From Synechococcales cyanobacterium C42_A2020_086 (GTDB lineage Bacteria; Cyanobacteriota; Cyanobacteriia; Elainellales; Elainellaceae), in assembly GCA_015272325.1 (NCBI GenBank), contig JACYLU010000020.1, positions 124,001 to 188,000 of the forward strand: a DNA stretch of 64,000 nucleotides. The letters run 5' to 3'. Position 1 is the stretch's first letter; every line of letters starts with the position of its first letter. The translations under genes were made by a program, and so were the position numbers. The notes beneath the pieces were generated by a model. That model was given only the letters and a program-made list of their open reading frames with translations, was not told the origin of the DNA and searched no databases. This document shows positions 42,682 to 51,844 of this stretch, piece by piece.

Positions 42682-44109
42682 TTACAGATGGTTGCTATAG
42701 AATTGGGCGCGGGCAATTACATCTGAACCGTAGTCTCCGCCTGCCGTACCAATATCCATCCCGGCTTTAGTCTGCACATTACTTACGCCAGAGTTATAAG
42801 CAACGGTTGCCCCTTTAAGGACGTACTCATCTTCCCAAGTAGGATGCTTCGCCTGCACCTGCTGACGATAGTCTACAAAAATCCCGATCGCTTGCTCGAT
42901 ATGCTCTAGGCTAGATGGATTATGAGTACCTCGCGGCGTGTGATAGTTTTTGTCTACCTGTAAAATTCCAAAGGCGTTGCCGCGATCGCCCCATCCACCT
43001 CGATCAAGTACATTGCCACAGCGAGATTCACGGCTAGCCAAGGCTGCAATCAATGCTACCGGAACATCAAACTTGGCTCCAACTTGTCGAAACATAGCAG
43101 CAAGCCCCTTGACCCGCAGCAAATCCGTATTTGCCATTGTGTGAGATGACGCAATTCCACCAGGCAAACCATCCTGACTGGCTGTAATTGGAGAAGCCCC
43201 TGTCGTAGGAGCATTCAGTAGAGCCTTTAACCAACGATCAGAGACAGTAACCAACTGAAGCGATCGATTAGCAGTAATACTGCCTCCCAAAAGCCGTAGT
43301 GTTTGTGGCCCAACCGAGCCATCCTTACTTAAACCGTTGCGCTCTTGAAAGTTTTTAACTGCAATTTCTGTATTGATACCAAAGATTCCATCAACCTCAT
43401 TAGACGTTAGTAGCCCTGCCTGAACTAATGTTTCTTGAACTCGACGCACATCCTCTCCCTGCATATTTGGTGTAGTCAGCTTTAACAATCTAGTTGCGCC
43501 AAATCCTTCTGCTGGAGATTGATCTAATCGGCTTGCTGTTTTTGGCCCAAATAATCCATCCTCCTTAATTTGATCACCTGGGTTATGTTTATTCCAAAGA
43601 ATTTGAAATGCTTTCAGCCCAATACTGCCAATATCATCCCGCACACCTCTACCCATGTAGGTGAAATGAACTGGATCGCCGTCGCCCAACCACTGCCAGT
43701 TATGACTTGCCAAGATAAATCTCCAGGCATCAAAATCTGGAGTATCCAGAGCAAGACCATCCTCATGATTACTCAAACCTGGTTCTGCTGCTCTTGAAAT
43801 ACCACATTGCCTTTTTTGATACCAGCTCCAGAGCAAATATTGCTGGGCAACAGTCCGATAAGCTGAAGTCAAAACCAAGGTTTTTCCACGAGATTGGATC
43901 GCTCGTCGCAGAGCATCTTTTGCCGCAGGCTGTAAAAACGCATGAACAGCAGCACTATTAGCGGAGATATCAAGATCCTCAAAACTAACCAAAACATTAG
44001 GAACCAACAGGTTCATTTCAGCAATGATTTGCAGGTTCAATCCTATGGTAGGAACTGTACTGCAACTACCATTAGATTGGCTGTCAATGATTTCTTTCAA
44101 AGTAGCCAT
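42682..44109 (-). CDS. M15 peptidase, peptidoglycan-binding domains and goose-type lysozyme in one protein
   Basis: The protein has about 475 residues. ATG 44109 (MATLKEIIDSQ) has an excellent AAGGAGG 5 bases upstream. Residues about 75-150 are a VanY/M15 carboxypeptidase (LTSAYRTVAQQYLLW, zinc motif SNHEDGLALDTPD, third ligand DPVHFTY). Two PG_binding_1 repeats follow (about 160-195 and 210-280; QGEDVRRVQETLVQAGL, VDGIFGINTEIAVKNFQ). The last 130 residues are a goose-type (GH23) lysozyme: ALASRESRCG with the catalytic Glu, GWGDRGNAFGILQVDKNYH, AYNSGVSNVQ, GSDVIARAQFY. The protein should cut both the peptide stem and the glycan strand. There is no signal peptide. Confidence 0.88.
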   Translation of the reverse strand: MATLKEIIDSQSNGSCSTVPTIGLNLQIIAEMNLLVPNVLVSFEDLDISANSAAVHAFLQPAAKDALRRAIQSRGKTLVLTSAYRTVAQQYLLWSWYQKRQCGISRAAEPGLSNHEDGLALDTPDFDAWRFILASHNWQWLGDGDPVHFTYMGRGVRDDIGSIGLKAFQILWNKHNPGDQIKEDGLFGPKTASRLDQSPAEGFGATRLLKLTTPNMQGEDVRRVQETLVQAGLLTSNEVDGIFGINTEIAVKNFQERNGLSKDGSVGPQTLRLLGGSITANRSLQLVTVSDRWLKALLNAPTTGASPITASQDGLPGGIASSHTMANTDLLRVKGLAAMFRQVGAKFDVPVALIAALASRESRCGNVLDRGGWGDRGNAFGILQVDKNYHTPRGTHNPSSLEHIEQAIGIFVDYRQQVQAKHPTWEDEYVLKGATVAYNSGVSNVQTKAGMDIGTAGGDYGSDVIARAQFYSNHL

Positions 44110-44731
44110 AAATGCCTCCTTGATCAATTGCTTCTTATCTCTACATAAAAAACTACGGCTTTCACAAATTGACTATGAACAAGGAGTGTGGGGATTGATG
44201 TAAGGCAATGCCTCTAGAACACCTTTAGCAAGAGTTCTATTCCTCCGCTCCATTCAAGAATCTGAAAGGATTAAGGATTACTGTAGGGAACCTCGAAAAA
44301 TTCAAGTCTTATTGAGAATGGATATGCAAGATCAGTGCTTTCAGGCTTTTTTATTTGCAATAAAGCAATTAATTGAGGTACCCTGTGTAATTACTTGACC
44401 TGTTTTGTTCAGCCAACTTCTAGAGAATTGCATTTAGCTTTCAACAAGTTAATTCATCAAGATCTAGATTGGCAGCCGGTAAAAGTCACACAAAAGTCAG
44501 ATAAAGGTCCGATCAAGGTTTGAGCGAGAACGTAGGGAGAATCTAAAAATTCTCTATAGTTTCTGCAAATCGGGGGCAAAGACGTATTAGAAGTAAGAAG
44601 TTAGAAGTAAAAAGTATGTTTCAAGAATCCGTGGTTTTACGGTGAATCAGAGGGTGGCTATCGTGCCAAAGCCCTGATGGCTGCGGCAAGTGAAGGCAAT
44701 GTTCGTGTGTTTCCCCTGGAGAGCAGCCACT
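44110..44731. other. AT-rich gene-poor interval
   Basis: This stretch of about 620 bases lies between divergent genes and I see no coding sequence. It includes a duplicated AGAAGTAAGAAGTTAGAAGTAAAAAGT-type slippery tract near 44588-44614 and a T-rich stretch near 44345. It probably carries the promoters of the lysozyme gene (minus) and the NB-ARC/WD40 gene (plus). Confidence 0.5.
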
Positions 44732-47700
44732 ATGACCGTTATCACCGTTGACGAAGCGATCGCGATTGTTGAGCAAGTGATTGAGCCGAGACAGCTCAGC
44801 AAGGTGCAAGCCCTAGTATTTCGGCAGGCGTGGGAAGGAAAGTCGTATCTCGAAATTGCCAAGGCGTCGGGTTATGATCCGGGCTACATCAAGGATACGG
44901 GGTCGAAGCTGTGGCAGATCCTGTCGGAGACCTATGGCATCAGAATCAGCAAGCTCAACGTCAAAGGCGTGTTGCAGCGCCACTTTCGCCAGATCGAGAA
45001 GCAGGAGTCGGTGCCGACTAGCCCCCAACGATGCAGCGATTGGGGCGAGGCTATTGATGTTTCCATCTTCTACGGACGTGCTCAGGAACTCAACACCCTT
45101 CACACCTGGCTCGTGCAGGATCGCTGCCGGTTGGTGACGCTGCTGGGGATGGGCGGCATGGGCAAAACTTCACTCTCGGTCAAGCTGGCCGAAGAAGTTC
45201 AGAGCGAGTTTACCCGTCTGATCTGGCGTTCGCTGCGAGATGCACCTCCAATCGACGAGCTGTTGCCTACGCTGATCCAAGGGCTTTCTCAGCAGCAAGA
45301 TGCAGAATTGCCCACTAGCGTCGGTGGCAAACTCTCGCGCCTGATTAAACTGCTGAAGCAATCGCGCTGTCTGATTGTGCTCGACAACTTTGAAACCGTC
45401 TTGCAGGGCGGCAAACGGGCCGGTATCTACCGCAATGGCTATGAGATGTATGGGGAACTGCTGAAGCGGGTGGGGGAAATTGCCCATCAGAGTTGCCTGG
45501 TTCTGACCAGCCGCGAAAAGCCGCAGGAAGTCGGGATGATGGAAGGCGAGCGGTTGTCGGTTCGCACGTTGCCGCTAGCGGGGTTAGATCTGGCTGCGGC
45601 ACACTATATTCTCGCTGCCAAAGGCTTGCAGGGAGCCGCAGAGGACCGGGAACAGCTGATTGCGCACTACAGAGGCAATCCTCTGGCGCTGAAGATGGCC
45701 GCTACGTCGATTCAGGACTTGTTTGCTGGAGATATTGCCCAGTTTCTGCAACAAGGGACCGTTGCGTTTAATAGCGTTGGTCAATTGCTTCAGCAGCAGT
45801 GCCATCGCCTCTCGGCAGTCGAGCAGACGGTGATGAACTGGCTAGCAACCAATCGAGAACCCGTCACACTGAGCGATCTTCAGGCGGATCTGGTCACCGA
45901 ACTACCCAAGCCGCAGCTTATGGCCGTGCTGGAATCGTTACGCTGGCGCAGCCTGATTGAAAGTAGCACCACAGGTTTCACCCAGCAGCCGGTGGTGATG
46001 GAATCGGTGACCGCAGCCTTGATCGAGCAAATCGCCGATGAAATTCTCGCAGAACAACCTCAGGTTTTTCTCAGTCAGGCACTGATTAAAGCTCAAGTCA
46101 AAGACTACATCCGCGATAGTCAGATTCGGATCATTCTCCAGCCCTTAATCGATCGATTGCTGGCGCAACTTGGCTCTCCCAAACAGCTAGAACATAAATT
46201 GAATCGATTGTTAGCATACCTGCGTACACATTGTGTAAATCAGCCTAACTATGGAGCAGGTAATCTCCTCAACCTATTTCGGCAGCTAGAAATTGATCTA
46301 ACCGGCTATGACTTTGCTGGTTTAACGATTCGCCAAGCCTATTTGCAAGATCTGAGTCTGCATCGAGTGAACTTTACTGAAGCTGAGTTTGTCAACTGTG
46401 CCTTTGCTTCAACGTTTGGCGGCGTCACGTCGGTCGCCTTTAGTCCAGATGGTAATCAGCTCGCAGTCAGCGACACTAATGGCAGTATCCAGATTTGGCA
46501 TCCCAGCGATGGCAAGCCGTTAGCGCTTTGCAGCGGACATAATAGCTGGGTGTGGAGCGTTGCCTATAGCCTGACCCAGCCAATTTTGGCGAGCTGTGGA
46601 CAAGATCATCAAGTGCGGTTGTGGGATCAGAGCGGGCAGTGCCTCAAACGGATGGAGGGACACACAGGCATCGTCACCTCGGTTACCTTTAGCCCCGATG
46701 GTCAACTGCTGGCCAGCACCAGTGGCGATCAAACGATTCGGCTTTGGAACGTAGCAACAGGTCAGTGTATGCAAACCCTGATGGGTCACGCCGCTTGTGT
46801 CTGGTGTGCCGTGTTTGATCGAGATGGCAAAACCCTGTTCAGCGCTGGAGAAGATCAGGTGATTCGGCGTTGGGATGTGGCAACGGGGCAATGTGTGCAA
46901 ACCCTGAGCGGCCATCAGTATTGGATCAGAGCCATTGCGCTGAGTCCGCATGGGCAGTGTCTGGTCAGTGGTAGTTATGACCAAACGATTAAACTCTGGG
47001 ATACAGCCACTGGTGCCTGTTTGGCAACGCTCACTGGCCATCACAAACCCGTTACCTCGGTCGCTTTTCATGCTGATGGTAAAACTATTGCCAGCGGCAG
47101 CTATGACCAAACCATCAAACTCTGGTGTGCGGCATCGCACCGATGTCTGCAAACACTGCAAAAGCATACCAATTTTGTCTGGTCCGTAGCCTTTCATCCA
47201 ACCCAATCGCTGCTGGCGAGTGGTGGCGAAGACTACACAGCGCGACTCTGGGATCTGGAAACCGGACAATGCACCAAAACCTTGCAGGGCCACAGCAACT
47301 CAATCTATGCCATCGCCCTCAGTTGCAGCTCGGGTTTGCTGGCCAGCGGTCATGAGGATGAAACGATCCGGCTATGGGATTTTAACAGGCAAATTTTGGC
47401 GGACCCTGCATCGCCGGTTCCCTTCCGCACGCTGCGCGGGCACACCGGACGGGTACTTTCGCTCGCCTTTAGCCCCGATGCCCAGCTTCTAGCCAGCGCC
47501 AGCCCCGACGGCACGATTCGCCTCTGGAGTTCCTACACGGGTCACAGTCTAAGAACGCTGCATGGTCACACTAGCTGGGTTTGGGCAATTGCCTTCCATC
47601 CCGATGGTCAGCAGCTCGCCAGCGCTAGCTACGACCACACGGTCAGGCTCTGGGATGTCACCACCGGAGACTGCCTCTACACCCTGAAGGAGCACACCAG

Positions 47701-48298
47701 TTCAGTTCTGTCGGTTGCCTTCAGCCCGGATGGTCAATGGCTGGCCAGCGGCGGCTATGAGCAGACCATGAAGCTCTGGCATCCCCGAACAGGGCGCTGC
47801 TTACAGACGCTAAACGCCCATGGGAATCGGGTTTGGGCAATAACCTTTAGCCCAGATAGCCGCTGGTTAGCTACCGGAGGCGATGACTGCACTGTGAATA
47901 TTTGGGATGTGGCTACCGGACAGGGCATCCGAACGATGACGGGACACACTAGCCAAGTGCTGTCGCTCGGGTTTACAGCTGACGGCGAGCGGCTGATCAG
48001 CAGCAGTGCCGACAAGACGATCCGCATTTGGCATCTGGCAACGGGCGCCTGCACGGCCGTGCTGCGGGGACACCAGCATTGGGTCTGGTCGCTGGCTCAG
48101 TGTGCAGTAAACAATGTGCTCCTCAGCAGTAGCCAGGATGAGACGATTAAGGCTTGGAATTTAACGACAGGTGCTTATCTCAAAACGCTGCGGTGCGCTC
48201 GCCCCTATGAAGGCAGCCGCATTACCGGCGCAACCGGGTTGACGGAAGCGCAGCGGGTTTCTTTACAGGCGTTGGGGGCGATGAATGAATATGAATGA
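44732..48298 (+). CDS. NB-ARC (STAND) ATPase with 14 WD40 repeats
   Basis: The protein has about 1188 residues. I chose ATG 44732 (MTVITVDEAIAI) because GGAGAG lies 8 bases upstream. N-terminal helical/HTH-like domain (about 1-85; YLEIAKASGYDPGYIKDTGSKLW). NB-ARC ATPase (about 105-400; Walker A LLGMGGMGKTSL, Walker B CLIVLDNFETVL, CLVLTSREKP, NPLALKMAA). Linker (about 400-570). From about residue 575, 14 WD40 units of about 42 residues (for example VTSVTFSPDGQLLASTSGDQ) make two seven-bladed propellers. The tail ITGATGLTEAQRVSLQALGA is common in such cyanobacterial proteins. STAND proteins oligomerise on ligand recognition; the ligand is unknown. No effector domain is obvious. Confidence 0.92.
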   Translation: MTVITVDEAIAIVEQVIEPRQLSKVQALVFRQAWEGKSYLEIAKASGYDPGYIKDTGSKLWQILSETYGIRISKLNVKGVLQRHFRQIEKQESVPTSPQRCSDWGEAIDVSIFYGRAQELNTLHTWLVQDRCRLVTLLGMGGMGKTSLSVKLAEEVQSEFTRLIWRSLRDAPPIDELLPTLIQGLSQQQDAELPTSVGGKLSRLIKLLKQSRCLIVLDNFETVLQGGKRAGIYRNGYEMYGELLKRVGEIAHQSCLVLTSREKPQEVGMMEGERLSVRTLPLAGLDLAAAHYILAAKGLQGAAEDREQLIAHYRGNPLALKMAATSIQDLFAGDIAQFLQQGTVAFNSVGQLLQQQCHRLSAVEQTVMNWLATNREPVTLSDLQADLVTELPKPQLMAVLESLRWRSLIESSTTGFTQQPVVMESVTAALIEQIADEILAEQPQVFLSQALIKAQVKDYIRDSQIRIILQPLIDRLLAQLGSPKQLEHKLNRLLAYLRTHCVNQPNYGAGNLLNLFRQLEIDLTGYDFAGLTIRQAYLQDLSLHRVNFTEAEFVNCAFASTFGGVTSVAFSPDGNQLAVSDTNGSIQIWHPSDGKPLALCSGHNSWVWSVAYSLTQPILASCGQDHQVRLWDQSGQCLKRMEGHTGIVTSVTFSPDGQLLASTSGDQTIRLWNVATGQCMQTLMGHAACVWCAVFDRDGKTLFSAGEDQVIRRWDVATGQCVQTLSGHQYWIRAIALSPHGQCLVSGSYDQTIKLWDTATGACLATLTGHHKPVTSVAFHADGKTIASGSYDQTIKLWCAASHRCLQTLQKHTNFVWSVAFHPTQSLLASGGEDYTARLWDLETGQCTKTLQGHSNSIYAIALSCSSGLLASGHEDETIRLWDFNRQILADPASPVPFRTLRGHTGRVLSLAFSPDAQLLASASPDGTIRLWSSYTGHSLRTLHGHTSWVWAIAFHPDGQQLASASYDHTVRLWDVTTGDCLYTLKEHTSSVLSVAFSPDGQWLASGGYEQTMKLWHPRTGRCLQTLNAHGNRVWAITFSPDSRWLATGGDDCTVNIWDVATGQGIRTMTGHTSQVLSLGFTADGERLISSSADKTIRIWHLATGACTAVLRGHQHWVWSLAQCAVNNVLLSSSQDETIKAWNLTTGAYLKTLRCARPYEGSRITGATGLTEAQRVSLQALGAMNEYE

Positions 48299-48310
48299 AT
48301 ATGAATGAAA
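48281..48310. repeat. 10-bp tandem repeat over a stop codon
   Basis: ATGAATGAAT occurs at 48281-48290 and 48291-48300, and ATGAATGAAA follows at 48301-48310. The TGA stop of the WD40 gene is inside the second unit. Confidence 0.9.
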
Positions 48311-48481
48311 ATGAAATAGAGACACGCTAAACGGCTAATCAGGGGTAGAGAGATACCTACACCCATTGACATGAACCGTTGCATCGGTGGAATTACAGGC
48401 ATCGAGAATCGTTTGCCCGGAAGTAAAGTTACCGCTTAATTCTTCCACCGCCCAATTATTCCATCTAAGGCTTACCCAAGA

Positions 48482-48563
48482 TGCGGATGAAAGGACTTGA
48501 ACCTTCACTCCTTACGGAACTAGAACCTAAATCTAGCGCGTCTACCAATTCCGCCACATCCGC
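48482..48563 (-). tRNA. trnL-UAG: tRNA-Leu (anticodon UAG)
   Basis: On the minus strand, GCGGATG (5' acceptor, ending at 48563) pairs with CATCCGC. The anticodon stem CTAGA/TCTAG encloses the loop TTTAGGT, giving anticodon UAG. A variable arm (TTCCGTAAGGAG region) marks a class II tRNA, and the T-arm has GGTTCAAGTCC. The length is 82 bases and the 3' CCA is not encoded. No integrase or repeated att-like copy of its 3' end was noticed nearby. Confidence 0.93.
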
Positions 48564-48750
48564 TTGTATCAATGCTTCATAATAGCAAAGATTTTGGGCA
48601 ATGGGGACCCTGCCGGGAGTGATTTGGGAAGTAGAGATTCCTCACGGGGGCAATCCGCCTGGGGTGAACTGAAGAGCCTGCGGAAATCATAGGGTGCTAG
48701 ACTCAGGAAAAGGCAGGGGCGGGTACTGCTAACTCAGTGGTTTGAAAGCG

Positions 48751-49290
48751 ATGAACAAAGTTGCGGTATTCGGCAATGCCGGAGGCGGCAAGTCTTCCCT
48801 CAGCAAGCAGTTATCGGAAATAACAGGGTTGCCGCTTCACATTTTAGACAAGATCCAATTCCAACCTGGTGGGATTGCCATTCCCCATGCCGATTACCAG
48901 CGCATCCACCAGAGCATCTTAGAGACCGATCAATGGATCATCGATGGCTTTGGCAGTATGGACACCCTCTGGGTGCGGCTGAATGCGGCGGATACGTTAA
49001 TTTTTATTGATCTGCCGCTGGCTCGGCATGTCTGGTGGGTGACGAAGCGCTTGCTGACGGGCTACGTTCAACCCCCTGAAGGCTGGCCAGAGCAGAGTCC
49101 GCTAATCCAGAGTTCGATGAGCAGCTATCGAGTGCTTTGGCTGTGCCACACCCGCCTAACGCCGAGATACCGAGCCTACGTGGAGCAAGCACGAAGCAGC
49201 AAACGGGTGCACCACCTGCAATCTAAACGCCAGATCTCGCAGTTCCTAGACGCAATCGCTGACGAATTCGGCGCTGAAACCTCTGCCTAA
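48751..49290 (+). CDS. Small P-loop NTPase of the FlaR/adenylate-kinase-like group
   Basis: The protein has about 179 residues from ATG 48751 (MNKVAVFGNAGGGKSSLSK); a TTG three codons upstream is weaker. Walker A is GNAGGGKSSL (about 8-17). Substrate-side motifs include PLHILDKIQFQPGG and WIIDGFGSMDTLW, and a Walker-B-like strand is TLIFIDLPLARHVWWVTKR (about 87-105). This is the pattern of the proteins annotated topology modulation protein or adenylate kinase in bacteria, which are small nucleotide or shikimate-kinase-like enzymes of unproven substrate. It starts about 190 bases after the divergently oriented tRNA-Leu. Confidence in the fold is high; the substrate is unknown. Confidence 0.85.
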   Translation: MNKVAVFGNAGGGKSSLSKQLSEITGLPLHILDKIQFQPGGIAIPHADYQRIHQSILETDQWIIDGFGSMDTLWVRLNAADTLIFIDLPLARHVWWVTKRLLTGYVQPPEGWPEQSPLIQSSMSSYRVLWLCHTRLTPRYRAYVEQARSSKRVHHLQSKRQISQFLDAIADEFGAETSA

Positions 49291-49401
49291 CACTAGCACG
49301 ACTTGGCCGCGTCTTCTGCAGAGGCGATGCTGCCGTGGGAATATTGCTCTGGGAACAAATTACAGAGCGGATCAGACACAATCGGGAGAGTGTGCATAAG
49401 C

Positions 49402-50505
49402 ATGGTGATGAAAAGATTCCTGCGTCCGATTGCGACGGTTGCCTTGGCTAGTGTGGTGTTGGGTAATGTAGCGGAAGGGGCCATAGCCCAAAATAAAGTG
49501 CCGAACTCACCCCATGGGCAGGTTGCAGCAGCGCCTGTGCGTCCACCGGCATCGCGTCGTTCTGAACGGCGTTCGCGCCCTGCGGATGATCTGCCACCGC
49601 TGGAAGTACCTGAGGCACGACCGCAGCCCGATCCTACCCCGCAGCAACCGATCAATCGACCGGGTATGGTTCCGGAGTTCCAGTATCGGCTGGTGGTTTC
49701 TGGGAGCAGCGATACGCTATTGCAGCAGGTGCGACAGGTGGTGCCCGATGCGTTTCGGAATACCATTGGTGGCAATCGCGTCATCCAGGCGGGTTTGTTT
49801 GTTGAGCGGGACGAAGCCGAGGCGGTGCAGCGACAGTTGGAGCGCCGCAATTTAAACGCCCGGATTCTAGATATTAATGAGGGAGTAGTTGCGGTACCTG
49901 TGCCGCCGATGGTTAGGGCCCCTGCATCGTCGTCTGGTTCGTTGCCCCGGATTCCTAGTGGGCGAGTGGTTGTAGTTGTCGATCCAGGCCATGGCGGGCG
50001 CGATCCGGGGGCTATTGGCATTGGAGGCATTCAGGAAGCCGATATTGTGCTCGATATTGCTCGACAGGTGGCGGCAAAACTCGATCAGCAGGGGGTGGCG
50101 GCGGTGCTTACCCGTGAAGATGATCGGGACGTTGATTTAGCTCCTCGCGTTAGTTTGGCTGAGCGGGTGAATGCCGATCTGTTTGTCAGTATCCATGCCA
50201 ACGCTATTAGTATGGATCGTCCTGATGTGAACGGGCTAGAAACCTACTATTACCTGGACGGGCAACGGCTTGCTCAAACCATTCATGACCAGATTTTGTC
50301 AACTGTTGATATGAACGATCGCGGGGTGCGGCAAGCTCGCTTTTATGTGTTAACTCGCACATCGATGCCTGCGGTTCTTGTTGAAGTCGGCTTTGTCACC
50401 GGGCGGCAGGATGCGGCGCGCCTCAGTAGTCCCGCCTTTCGTGAACAGCTTGCTGATGCGATTGCCCAGGGCATTTTGCAGTACATTCAGCGTTACCGCT
50501 CGTAA
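49402..50505 (+). CDS. N-acetylmuramoyl-L-alanine amidase (AmiC-type, Amidase_3)
   Basis: The protein has about 367 residues from ATG 49402 (MVMKRFLRPIATVALASVV), which begins a clear signal peptide ending near GAIAQ. A Pro/Arg-rich linker (about 30-85) is followed by a SPOR-like segment (about 90-155; YRLVVSGSSDTLLQQVRQVVPDAF, AGLFVERDEAEAVQRQLERR). Amidase_3 (about 185-365) has zinc ligands in VDPGHGGRDPG (His) and QEADIVLD (Glu), the third His in VSIHANA and the catalytic Glu in VLVEVGFVTG. It cleaves the amide between MurNAc and L-Ala in the periplasm, usually for cell separation or septal junction formation. It is followed by an L,D-transpeptidase gene. Confidence 0.93.
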   Translation: MVMKRFLRPIATVALASVVLGNVAEGAIAQNKVPNSPHGQVAAAPVRPPASRRSERRSRPADDLPPLEVPEARPQPDPTPQQPINRPGMVPEFQYRLVVSGSSDTLLQQVRQVVPDAFRNTIGGNRVIQAGLFVERDEAEAVQRQLERRNLNARILDINEGVVAVPVPPMVRAPASSSGSLPRIPSGRVVVVVDPGHGGRDPGAIGIGGIQEADIVLDIARQVAAKLDQQGVAAVLTREDDRDVDLAPRVSLAERVNADLFVSIHANAISMDRPDVNGLETYYYLDGQRLAQTIHDQILSTVDMNDRGVRQARFYVLTRTSMPAVLVEVGFVTGRQDAARLSSPAFREQLADAIAQGILQYIQRYRS

Positions 50506-50646
50506 GGTCAGAGCTGCGCCGACCCCGGCAGGGTTGAGATGAAGGACTGACAAAGCTTGCGTTGGACTAGCCAATCCTGCTAGAACATGAGGGTTGCTCC
50601 GTTCTAGTGGGCATTGTGGGTGAGGACAGATCGATACCGGACTCCT

Positions 50647-51270
50647 ATGTGGACGCTGTGGAAGCACTATGAATTTCTGGGCTTTAGAGGATTGGCTGGC
50701 ATCTCAGTGGGGCTATCGTGGCTGGTCACACTGGGGTCTGCCGCAGCGGCTCAAACTCTGCAGACGCCGCAAACTCCTGCTCCGGTTGGGCTGGGGGGCG
50801 GCATAACGCTTCAGACGCCTGACCTCTTGGTGCCTGATCTGCCTTCGCTAGGGGAAGCGACTCGCTATCTGCCTGAAGATCGTACGGTGCATCTCGTGCT
50901 GAATTTGGGACACCGCAAAGTTTATGTTTATGCCGGGGAAACGCTGGTAGCGAGCTATCCGGTGGCAATTGGGCGACCAGGCTATGCCACGCCAACCGGC
51001 GAATTTCAAGTCTTTGAAATGATTGTGAATCCGGCCTGGCAGAGTCCCTGGACGGGCGAAATTGAACCTCCGGGTCCCGATGGCTCCCTTGGGCTACGGT
51101 GGATTGGCTTTGCTCGGTTAAGTGGGGGCGTCATCGGGTTTCATGGCACGCCGAATGTTGCTTCGATTGGTCAAGCTGCTTCCCACGGCTGTGTGCGGAT
51201 GCGCAACGAAGATGTCGTGAAGCTGTTTGAGCAGGTGGAAATTGGCACCCGCGTCCGGGTAGAACCGTGA
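50647..51270 (+). CDS. L,D-transpeptidase (YkuD family)
   Basis: The protein has about 207 residues from ATG 50647 (MWTLWKHYEFLG); a TTG 11 codons upstream would lengthen the leader. The hydrophobic segment GLSWLVTLGSAAAA serves as signal peptide or anchor (about 21-37). The YkuD domain covers about 85-207: HLVLNLGHRKVYVYAGETL, PTGEFQVFEM, IGFHGTPN and the active-site HGCVRMRNEDV (His and Cys of the SHGCxR motif). It makes 3-3 cross-links in peptidoglycan or attaches proteins to it. It lies 141 bases after the AmiC-type amidase on the same strand, a plausible cell-wall gene pair. Confidence 0.92.
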   Translation: MWTLWKHYEFLGFRGLAGISVGLSWLVTLGSAAAAQTLQTPQTPAPVGLGGGITLQTPDLLVPDLPSLGEATRYLPEDRTVHLVLNLGHRKVYVYAGETLVASYPVAIGRPGYATPTGEFQVFEMIVNPAWQSPWTGEIEPPGPDGSLGLRWIGFARLSGGVIGFHGTPNVASIGQAASHGCVRMRNEDVVKLFEQVEIGTRVRVEP

Positions 51271-51406
51271 GGTTAGGCAGAGGGTTGCACCCAGAGGAAC
51301 AGGCAACACAAAATCATCCTGATCCGGACCATCAGCCCCCGGAAGAGAGATTACAGAAAACGAGAACTCTATCGTATTATTCCGTTTTCATCGAGCTAGA
51401 TGGTTA

Positions 51407-51440
51407 GCCAGACTGATTGGCCAGACTAGTCGGCCAGACT
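51407..51440. repeat. 13-bp tandem repeat, 2.6 copies
   Basis: GCCAGACTGATTG (51407-51419), GCCAGACTAGTCG (51420-51432) and GCCAGACT (51433-51440) follow one another. The octamer GCCAGACT is invariant. Confidence 0.9.
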
Positions 51441-51472
51441 GTGAATCAAATTCAACTGCAAGTTTTGAACTC

Positions 51473-51500
51473 CAAGTTGAACCTAACAAGTTGAACCTAA
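51473..51500. repeat. 14-bp perfect tandem duplication
   Basis: CAAGTTGAACCTAA occurs twice in direct succession (51473-51486, 51487-51500). Confidence 0.95.
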
Positions 51501-51844
51501 TTGTGAACCAGAGTCAGCCCTATCTCACCTCTCTCGGAGAGATGGGTTTGCTGAATAGCCGAGAGCTGAAGTGTTCGCCGTGCATAGCGTTCGCTCTAGG
51601 CGTGAAGCAGCGTTTGCCTCTGTGATGCCCAGTTAAACCAGGCGCTTGCCGAAATTTGCCGCTCAGTTGCTGTAGTGACGTATGACAGCACACACTTCTG
51701 AGCCTAGTCGGTTTCGAGCAGGACGCAACCCTTTTCTCCGGCTGATCAGAAGTGAGGAGGATGGCTCACAGGATGAGCTGTTCTCCTGAACTACTCTCGT
51801 TATTGAGATGATTGATTGAGATCGTTCATTGAGAGCCCCCAACC

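Larger units (their letters stand above)
51271..51844. other. Gene-poor interval with two tandem duplications
   Basis: No gene is seen in about 570 bases. GCCAGACT-based 13-bp units repeat 2.6 times at 51407-51440. A 14-bp perfect tandem duplication lies at 51473-51500. The promoter of the first PAS/HTH regulator is presumably within the last 150 bases. Confidence 0.5.

Noticed and set aside
38770-44109. Prophage lysis module
   Set aside because: The hydrolases resemble endolysins, but no holin, spanin, capsid, tail, terminase or integrase gene is present in the window.
46520-47293. Long minus-strand frame inside the WD40 repeats
   Set aside because: It is an antisense shadow of the repeated WD40 codons; its translation is itself periodic, and no start signal supports it.
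48482-48563. tRNA-Leu as an integration site for the 35-44 kb island
   Set aside because: No integrase lies beside it and I saw no repeated copy of its 3' end at the island border. The island ends more than 4 kb away.
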